A stretch of 64,000 nt of DNA from the NCBI GenBank assembly GCA_947044405.1, contig CAMRHE010000068.1, positions 312,001-376,000 on the forward strand. Reading direction: 5' to 3'. Of the stretch, positions 57,329 to 64,000 are shown piece after piece; position 1 is the stretch's first letter; every line of letters begins with the position of its first letter. This DNA comes from Leptodactylus fallax. Taxonomy: Eukaryota > Chordata > Amphibia > Anura > Leptodactylidae. Under the pieces are notes generated by a model, which was not told the origin of the DNA, ran no database searches, and saw only the letters and a list, made by a program, of their open reading frames with translations. The translations under genes and the position numbers were made by a program.

Positions 57329-57475
57329 TTAAAGGGATTGTACGAGATTAAAAACATGACTGTTTTCTTCCAGAAACAGCGCCACTCCTGCCCACAGGTG
57401 ATGTCTGGTATTGCAGATTAGCTCTAATTAATGTGAATGGGGTTGAGCTGCGATACCACATACAAATAGAGATAG
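57329..57475. mobile_element. Palindromic repeat family F copy
   Basis: TTAAAGGGATTGTACGAG start, CTTCCAGAAACAGCGCCACT ... GGTATTGCAGATTAGC faces GTTGAGCTGCGATACCACA. The outer second arm is missing. Confidence 0.7.
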
Positions 57476-57589
57476 ATGACCTGCTTCTGCACGAGACAGG
57501 CTCGACTCGAATATATTTTTACGAAACCGAACAATTGTGAATTTGTCTCGAAGGAACTAAAATCGCTGCTGCAACATGCAATGTAAATT

Positions 57590-58090
57590 ATTATATTCTG
57601 CGGTCTCTTCAGACCCCAGAGTATAATAGGAGGAGGCTCAGGGGAGGTGACACAAATAAAAAACATTTATACTCACCTTCCATCACCTCTTTTGGCCCTC
57701 CTCGAGGCATCTAGTACTCTCTCTCAGTCTCCTGGGTGACGTCACCGCTGAAGCTCGTGATGTCATCGCCGTGGCCCAATCAGGGGCGGTGTAAAAAATA
57801 AAAAAACATTTATAGTCGCCTACCCTCACCTCTTTTGGGCCTCCTCGTGGCGTTCTGGTGACATCATGCGCCCGTGGTCACTGCTGAGGCCTGTGATTGG
57901 GCCAAGGCAATGACATCACAGGTTTCAGCGATGACGTCACCGAGGAGACCAATAGAGAGTGCTGGATGCCTCGAGGAGGCCCAAAAGAGGTGAGGGAAAG
58001 TAAGTATAAATGTTTTTTAGTTTTTACACCTCCCCTGGGCCTCCACCTATTATACTTTTGGGTCTGATGAGACCCCAGACTATAATGATG
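57590..58090. repeat. Long imperfect palindrome with TGACGTCA sites
   Basis: The arm with AGTATAATAGG, CAGGGGAGGTG, AACATTTATACT, CACCTCTTTTGG and CTCGAGGCATC (57610-57715) is inverted at 57955-58070. TGACGTCA occurs at 57737 and 57928. AAAACATTTATAGTCGCC near 57808 starts an extra partial unit in the middle. A transposon-like fold-back, no gene. Confidence 0.75.
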
Positions 58091-58792
58091 TCACTTCTGG
58101 TTCTAACCAAACTTATTCGACCTGAAAGAAATCAGAGTCCCCGAGCCACCCAAAACTAAAACGAATCTTGGGAGGTTTGCCCATCTCTACCTACAACTTG
58201 TAGAGAGGTGTGCCAATGTTTTTGGAAGAAAGCGTCTATGTTTTTATAATCCTTTACACCTCATTTACCTAAAACTACCTTAAAATTGCACCGTGGGAAT
58301 TTGGTGCATATTTTCGGTGCTGTTTCTGAATGCCAAATCCGCAATAATCTGCAAGTAGATTTGGTTTTCAAAAATTCTGCCTCGAAAACAGAGGATGCAG
58401 CAGATTTTCACACTTTTCTACACATGGGGTAAAATCCACATGCAGCTGATTTATTGGTGACCTGCAAAAGCAGCTGTATGTGCACACCTGGCCTGGTGCG
58501 GTTCCTGAAAATAAAGCAGACTTTTTTTTATAATCCTTTTGTACAACTTCACAGAAGATGCCTCGCTGTATTATTTAGCACAGTTTTGGAGATCTTACTG
58601 TTAGATAATACGCCTTCATATTTACTTATGGTGGGTGATGTCAGTGTTGACTCTTCTGCACCTGCAGACGATAATTTACTGTCACTGGCACTAAAACCTG
58701 TCAACCTAGTATTAAAATATAACTCCAGTAAAGGTTTATTTATACCTGCTGGTTTTGTGGTATTGTTTTATCTGTATACGGTAAGTTTTTGG
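58091..58792. other. Intergenic, no gene recognised
   Basis: Lies just upstream of the elf5 start exon. An elf5 untranslated first exon may be here or further left; I could not identify one. Confidence 0.4.
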
Positions 58793-59045
58793 GCTCCCCC
58801 TAGTGGTGACCATATAGATCTGTATGCAGTAAACTTTTGAGCTCCTCCTAGTGGTGGCTGTATATATCTGTATGCAGTAAGCTCCTGAGATTCCCCTAGT
58901 GGTGGCTTTATAGATCTGTATGCAGTAAGCTCCTGAGCTCCCCCTAGTGGTGGCTGTATAAATCTGTATGTGGTAAGCTCCTGGTGGATGTATGGATCTG
59001 TATGCGGTAAGCTCCTGAGCTACCCCTAGTGGTGGCTGCAGACAT
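58793..59045. repeat. 48-bp minisatellite with CTCF-like core per unit
   Basis: CCCCTAGTGGTGGC recurs at 58801, 58849, 58897 and 58945 (48-bp spacing) and again at 59027, with AGATCTGTATGCAGTAAGCT between. One unit near 58980 is shortened. It ends about 80 bp before elf5 exon 2. Confidence 0.9.
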
Positions 59046-59125
59046 CTGTGATTTTCATGAATTAGAGATTGATCTTATGAGAGACTGAAAGGTTGCCATT
59101 AACCTGTTGTTTGCCCCGACAGGTG

Positions 59126-59240
59126 ATGATAGACTCCTCTACACACAACCTTGTTATGCCCTCATATGCTGAAGCCCATTTTTCATGGACAGACCTATTC
59201 TGCACTGACCTGTACCCCACATACAGAGATCCGTCACCAG
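59126..59240 (+). CDS. elf5: elf5 first coding exon
   Basis: ELF5 is an epithelial ETS transcription factor. The exon runs 59123-59240 with acceptor TTGCCCCGACAG and donor CCAG|GTAAGAGG. The ATG at 59126 has G at -3. The peptide MIDSSTHNLVMPS, then SWTDLFCTDLYPTY, aligns with the known ELF5 start (M-DS-TH-----P- ... SWTDLF---YP). It ends in phase 1 and joins the PNT exon to form an Asp. An ESE-type SWTDLF segment precedes the PNT domain in the family. The acceptor shows that a further untranslated exon lies upstream. Confidence 0.93.
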
Positions 59241-59754
59241 GTAAGAGGCCTCCTTTATATATCCTTCCCATCATAATGGGGCCTAATCTTATATATGATA
59301 TTTGTATATGTGTCCTCCATATTATATGATATAGCAGAGATTGTAATGTGATGTTGTCGTAAGTGGACCTGACATGTTCTGTATAGTTGGAGGTGACTGT
59401 CAGAGTCCTCATGACCCATGAAATCCAATTACGACACTGATGTAGCAGTGAACGAGATGGCATCTGGGACTGGGTAGTGTAGACCTTGGACAATGTCACT
59501 AAACATGACCATCATGGACTGGGGCACACAACCATGGGGAACCTAGGACAAGGCTACTAACTCCTAGTGAACACCTGGGACTAGTGCACTAACCAAGTGA
59601 ACACCTGAGTCAGTATCTTTACACCAATGGTCACAATAGGAGACAAACCCCTAGAGAGGAGCCCCATGGGCAATGGGCTGAGCCAATGGCCACAGTCAAC
59701 TGGAACTAGAATGCTAACCTTTAGAAAGCAGAGACTGATGCACCAGGGCACTGA

Positions 59755-59960
59755 ACACTGTGTGGGGACCAATACAGGGGGCAATATACTTTGTGTGGGC
59801 CAATAAGGGGCCCTTATACTGTGTGAGGGCTAATTAAGGGGCAATATACCATTTGGGGGCCAATAAAGAGGGCAATATACTGCACGGGGGGTCAGTAAAG
59901 GGAGCGTTATACCATGTGGGGGCCAGTAAAGGAGGCATTATACAGTATGTGGCCTGGTCT
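59755..59960. repeat. Degenerate minisatellite GGGGGCCAATAAAGGGGGCAAT type
   Basis: Six to seven units of about 30 bp (GGGGGCCAGTAAAGG, GCATTATAC). Reverse-complement relative of 29920-30330. Confidence 0.75.
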
Positions 59961-61114
59961 TTCCTAGTTACATCCTTGGGTTTCTGGGCCCCAATACAAA
60001 ATCTTCTATAGGGCCCCAAGCTATTACAGTACTGGTCTGGTCATATGGCCCCCTCCGGCTGCAGGACCCGAGTACAGCCTTAATCCAGCCTAATTTGGTA
60101 ACGGTTTTACATAGATTTTCTTTTCAGACGCTTTTCTTGGGCTCGTATCGATGACTTACAGATATTCCTGGGCCGGTCCTCCCAGACATGTGTCAGCAGA
60201 GTCGGCCATGTTATTTTTAGATTTGCGTACGTGTTGATATCATATAGGGGTTAATTATATGTTCTCTGAAGTCAGGCCTATTGTCTGAGATCCATGCGGT
60301 GATATGGCAGCTGGCGTCATGCTATAACCATGGGATCTTGGCCCACGGCCCAGGTCAGATTAGTCAGGTAGCCAGTTTTTGGATCATGAAACCTATGACT
60401 AAGCTGACGGCGGCCGATCACCCTGCACCCCATCATGGCCGCTGCCCCATCATTAATGGAAATGCCCGTCATTCCTCCATTATTATTAGACGCTGCTGGT
60501 AATTACGGTCACGGTTCATGCGTCACGCTGCGCTCCCCGGTTATGTGTTGGCTTGTTAAAGTAGTTCGCACCTTATTGATTTATTTATGGCAACACTGAA
60601 GGCTACATGTAAAAGAAATTAAGACATTCAGTATGGGCTGTGGGAAGAGGCGTCCAAAAATATTAACCTTTTGGGACACCTTCATCAGGCCTGGCCTTAA
60701 AGGGAGTCTGTCAGGTCCAAAATTCTTCCCAAACCAATAATGGTGCAATGTAGGAGCCTTTTAATAGGAGCAGAAACTTACCTCTATGACCACAAAGCGA
60801 TGAAGCAACGCACAGCTAATCCTCTATTTATGGATATTAGTTTGCAAGTGCACTGGGGGCGGAGCCTGTTTTACTAGATTTGCTTACAGAAAGCCGTGAC
60901 ACAATGTCAGTGACAGCTATAAGGGCTACAAATCCAGTGGACATTTAGAGCACCTGTGGCTGTTTGTAGGTCCACTCCAGTAGGTCCTCCTCAGCAAAAA
61001 AAACACCCAATTTTGGATGTTTTTTTGCTGCGGTGTGCATGAGTTACTCCAAAAGGGGCCCACTGAGGCTCTGTTGGCCAAGGGCCCACACAAACCTGGA
61101 GCCGGCCCTGACTC

Positions 61115-61345
61115 TTACGCTAGGTCACACTAGTGCCGTGATCTCCATTGTTTGGGTCCGCTGGGGGACCTGTGTGACGGAGAGCTGGACCGCTAAAACA
61201 GTGACTACCCACGGACACCTGCAGGCCCCATTGACTATAATCGGGTCTACCATTTTAAGACTTAAAGCAGCGGAGAGAAAAGTCCTCTGTGTGATTTCTG
61301 TGACGGACGGAGATAACAGCGCAGATGTGAACCCAGCCTTACTGG
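61115..61345. repeat. Dispersed repeat family RB
   Basis: GTCACACTAGTGCCG ... CCATTGTTTGGGTCCGC ... GACGGAGAGCTGGACCGC ... CATTGACTATAATCGGG, ending GCGCAGATGTGAACCCAGCC. Confidence 0.7.
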
Positions 61346-62474
61346 TCATTTACATGTACTTGCTCATATCCGTATGACGTCAGGGGGTAGAAATGATAGA
61401 AATATGATCTATATACAGTATATTATACCCCTGAAGTGTATCATACATTTATAATATACCCCAAAGGTCCCTTATATCCTGCCAGATCCTTTACATAATC
61501 CCTTTGACAGAGTTTCTGCGGCACTTTACTCTCTGCTGTGTCATATCTTTTGGAGATCGGGGCTGAGCTAGTGTTCTCTGTTACAGGAGATCTGTAGAAA
61601 TAAATATCTCCTTCCCATCATTATCACATCAGTAATTGCGGTCCTGTAATTGGCATCAAAGTCTCTCTGTATTACTCATCTTATTGCCTGTACTTGTAAA
61701 CTTATATCTGGGCTCGGGGTTTTCCCTTATACCGAATAGGCAAATGAGCAGGGCAGGCCCAAGCAGGCTGCTGCGAGGCTCCGACATAGCAGTGATGAGT
61801 GAGCGCAGGGGAATTTCTGTATTACTGAATTCAGAAGATCCTCAGGCCTGGAATATGACACCCTGCTAGAAAAGGCCCACAGAGTGAAACCAGGGCCTAA
61901 AGCCAATTATTTACTACAGGGGTCTATTAAAGGGAATGCGTCGCCAATTTTTTTTAATTCAATTATTAAAACCAGATAGTCAAATCGATCACCTATTTCT
62001 AATCTGTTTTTATTTTCTGATTGTAGATTTTTTTATTCTATTTCCTATACATGATTATGGGGGCGGCCATGAGCTTCTGCTCTGTTAACAACATTTAGTG
62101 ATCTGCTTTACCGCACAGTCTTGACCACAGGCAGCAATAGTCTGGAACAGACTCATTGAGATCTATGGGAGAGTTTTCTAGACATGCTCTGTGTAGGGAG
62201 GGGAAGTAGATAAGCTGTGACATCATCTATTGTCAGTAGTGATGTAATGATGTGTTACCTATTAGAGGTGTTATCTATTGTAATACTGTCTGTGATGTAA
62301 ATGAGGTGACTGCTGCAAAGAAAATCCCTACAGAATTGGCAAGTGTCCGTCTGTTATTAGGCTTAGTAGCCAGTGTGAAAATTGCAGGATAGAGTATTTC
62401 TTTTAAATATAGATAGTGATATGGAAATTAGAAATAAAATCATCAAAAGATTTTAAAAAACTTTTTGGCATATT

Positions 62475-62544
62475 GACAATAACAGGGATATCTCAGCAAC
62501 GGATTCACAAGGGGAAAATATTGTTTAAATCAGACGACCCTAGC

Positions 62545-62584
<40 letters not shown>
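62475..62584. mobile_element. Half of a family B MITE ending in a TATC run
   Basis: GGGATATCTCAGCAACGGATTCACAAGGGGAAAA then GACCCTAGCCTATCTATC (shown as words of the 13895-13975 arm). The TATC microsatellite 62545-62584 grew from the CCTATCTATC of the MITE. Confidence 0.75.
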
Positions 62585-62647
62585 ACTGTCTACATTTACT
62601 ATGGTGTCTGGTCACCGGTATCATGTCCTGTGTCTCCTTCTCACCAG

Positions 62648-62881
62648 ATGTCCTTTCTCAGTGGTCATCCATACCTCCAGAACATTGGACCAAGCACCAT
62701 GTGTGTGAATGGCTTCAGTACTGCTGTGACAACCACAAGCTGGACGCCTCCTGTATCCCCTTCTCCCACTTCAACGTGAGCGGCCTGGAGCTCTGCAACA
62801 TGAGCAAAGAAGACTTCACCGAGGCAGCCGGAGCCTGCGGCCATTACCTCTACAGTCTACTGCAAGAAATCCGAACACATG
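62648..62881 (+). CDS. elf5: elf5 PNT (Pointed/SAM) domain exon
   Basis: 234 nt, acceptor CTTCTCACCAG, donor CATG|GTAAGATGG, phase 1 in and out. The peptide reads [20 protein letters not shown], then [40 protein letters not shown] and LLQEIRTHG. It matches ELF5 rather than EHF (CCD, FNVSGL-LC, EAAG-CG-YLY, IRT-G). One oddity: the usual Trp of VWEWL is Cys (codon TGT). The open frame that runs into this exon from the intron belongs to a MITE and a TATC repeat, not to elf5. Confidence 0.95.
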
Positions 62882-63004
62882 GTAAGATGGACGTTACATA
62901 GAAGAAAGGAGGCGACGTAATCTTGTGTCCAACGTCAAAATACAGCAACGGTTGCGCATGCACGCTGAAGATCCATTCAAAGTCTATGAGACCAGCAAAG
63001 ATAG

Positions 63005-63140
63005 GCGAGCGTGAACCCTGAGGGGGCCCCAAAGTTCCCCACCACATAAAATATACCACTATTCTCAATGGGACATGGCAGTTAGGGACCCCATCACAGA
63101 TTTTGCACTGGGGCCTAGGAGCTTCATGTTACACCTCTGT
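63005..63140. repeat. Dispersed repeat family RE
   Basis: CCCTGAGGGGGCCCCAAAG ... CCACATAAAATATACCACTA ... CAGATTTTGCACTGGGGCC, inside the elf5 intron after the PNT exon. Confidence 0.75.
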
Positions 63141-63231
63141 GTGGGTGGTAGAGGAGACCAGACAGTGTTAGGTACACATAATCCTGTATGACCAGCTTCT
63201 CATATGTTCTCTTTATGTTTCATGCCACCAG

Positions 63232-63285
63232 GGATTCCATTACTTACTGGTACAGAAGAAAGGCCGCCATCACACAGCGCTGACC
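63232..63285 (+). CDS. elf5: elf5 short linker exon (54 nt)
   Basis: Acceptor CATGCCACCAG, donor GACC|GTAAGTAAC. In phase 1 it reads GIPLLTGTEERPPSHSAD, the same length and general pattern as the ELF5 segment after the PNT domain (G----N-AEE-...). Length is a multiple of three. Low similarity is usual in this disordered linker. Splice signals, phase and position support it. Confidence 0.8.
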
Positions 63286-63697
63286 GTAAGTAACACAACT
63301 GGTTTGGAGTTCTGGGACATATATCTTTGCATTTTACATGTTCCTAGACTATGAGAACCAGTATGTCAGGTCCTTATTGTCATTTAGATAGGACCTATCA
63401 TTATTCCTGTCATAGTATATGCCCCATGAAATCACAACATTTTTAATTAGAACTCCGGTTCCTCTGTTACTCCTATTGGAAATAAAATGGCAACTGGATG
63501 TTACCCTTCCACATGTCAATAGGATGTGTCCCTGCACTGTCTGGCATTGGAAAAGGAGGATGGTAACACCAATTTCTTAATTTATTAATACATTTCCCAG
63601 AGGAAGAATAGAGGAACTGCCCACTGTAGACTGCTGGGAAATGTCTTGGCCCATCGGTGTCTTCAGTATTATGGATTTATTATTATGTTTGTTTCAG

Positions 63698-63766
63698 GGG
63701 ATGATAAAGTTTATGTAAAATCAGAACCGGTGAAAAGACACAGAACTCCAAACCAGCATCGAACGG
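63698..63766 (+). CDS. elf5: elf5 second linker exon (69 nt)
   Basis: Acceptor TTTGTTTCAG, donor ACGG|GTAAGGC. In phase it gives DDKVYVKSEPVKRHRTPNQH and RT. VKSEP resembles a sumoylation-type motif (hydrophobic-K-x-E). It matches the position and length of the ELF5 segment before the ETS domain. Phase 1 at both ends. The ETS exons follow beyond the window. Confidence 0.82.
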
Positions 63767-64000
63767 GTAAGGCTGTGAGAGACTGCTGTATGTCCCCCCC
63801 CCCTTAAATATCAGATTGGTGGGGGTCTGACTCCTGACACTCCCTTGGTCAGTTCACTGCAGATTCATGGACCCTGGTGCATCAGTTCAGCTTGGGCTCC
63901 CTGTGCAACTTTGTCTCGCAACCATCAGCTGTGTCCCATTTGTACATTTCAGCAGCATTTACATTTCCCTTTCCTTCTCTATCCGGCCCAGACTACCATG
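63767..64000 (+). other. elf5 intron to window end
   Basis: No ETS-domain exon is reached before the end. Confidence 0.7.

Larger units (their letters stand above)
59241..62647 (+). other. elf5 intron between start exon and PNT exon
   Basis: 3.4 kb. Contains a reverse copy of the CACAGTATAATGCCCC minisatellite (59755-59960), unique sequence at 60180-60560, TTAAAGGGAG- and TTAAAGGGAA-type repeat edges (60694 and 61928), a family RB repeat (61115-61345) and, against the exon, half of a family B MITE plus a TATC run. No extra exon recognised. Confidence 0.7.

Noticed and set aside
47000..59122. Searched for an elf5 untranslated first exon
   Set aside because: Several GTAAG-like donors exist (for example near 58779), but none combines with a credible promoter, so none is annotated.
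61033..61377. 114-codon plus-strand frame
   Set aside because: Lies over dispersed repeat family RB and has no independent support.

Overview
This window reads as nuclear DNA from a vertebrate, most likely a frog (Anura). The coding sequence is broken into short exons with GT/AG splice sites. The intervening DNA is full of TTAA-flanked inverted-repeat elements, GATA microsatellites, a Penelope-like element, Tc1 elements and a vertebrate Ty3/gypsy retrotransposon. The frog call rests on the style of the dispersed repeats and is inference. No bacterial or phage gene organisation is present.

Two real host genes are recognised, both epithelial ETS transcription factors of the ESE subfamily. On the minus strand lie the first exons of ehf: a predicted non-coding exon 1 with a TATA promoter near 34.7 kb, exon 2 with the start codon at 12.93-13.03 kb, and the Pointed (PNT) domain exon at 11.27-11.51 kb. 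The ETS-domain exons must lie left of the window. On the plus strand lie the first coding exons of elf5: start-codon exon at 59.12-59.24 kb, PNT exon at 62.65-62.88 kb, and two short linker exons at 63.23 and 63.70 kb. Its ETS exons lie right of the window. The two genes are divergent (head to head), the arrangement known for ELF5 and EHF at human 11p13. The window therefore holds the shared upstream interval plus the large ehf intron 1.

Region by region. 0.65-8.05 kb: a nearly intact, young Ty3/gypsy LTR retrotransposon, antisense in an ehf intron, with LTRs differing by three substitutions, a PNMA-like Gag and one apparent frame break between gag and pol. 8.4-11.3 kb: a 1.06-kb inverted-repeat element and a tandem duplication. 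11.3-34.7 kb: ehf exons 3, 2 and 1 with two introns holding TTAA MITEs, a fold-back Penelope-like element with 13-bp target duplications, a 90-bp minisatellite, a 97-bp satellite array and a 0.5-kb GATA array. 34.8-59.1 kb: divergent intergenic interval with a Tc1-family relic at 38.6 kb, a dead Tc1 copy at 55.6-57.2 kb, a second 97-bp satellite array in opposite orientation, and many CTCF-like cores, including a 48-bp minisatellite ending 80 bp before the elf5 start exon. 59.1-64 kb: elf5 exons and introns.

The most interesting items are the gypsy element (living relative of the lineage behind PNMA genes, with a lesion that splits its protease), the paired inverted satellite arrays, the repeat-borne CTCF-like and ZNF143-like motifs around two paralogous promoters, the fold-back Penelope element, and the frame-neutral PNT exons of both ETS genes. 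No wholly new gene system was found.
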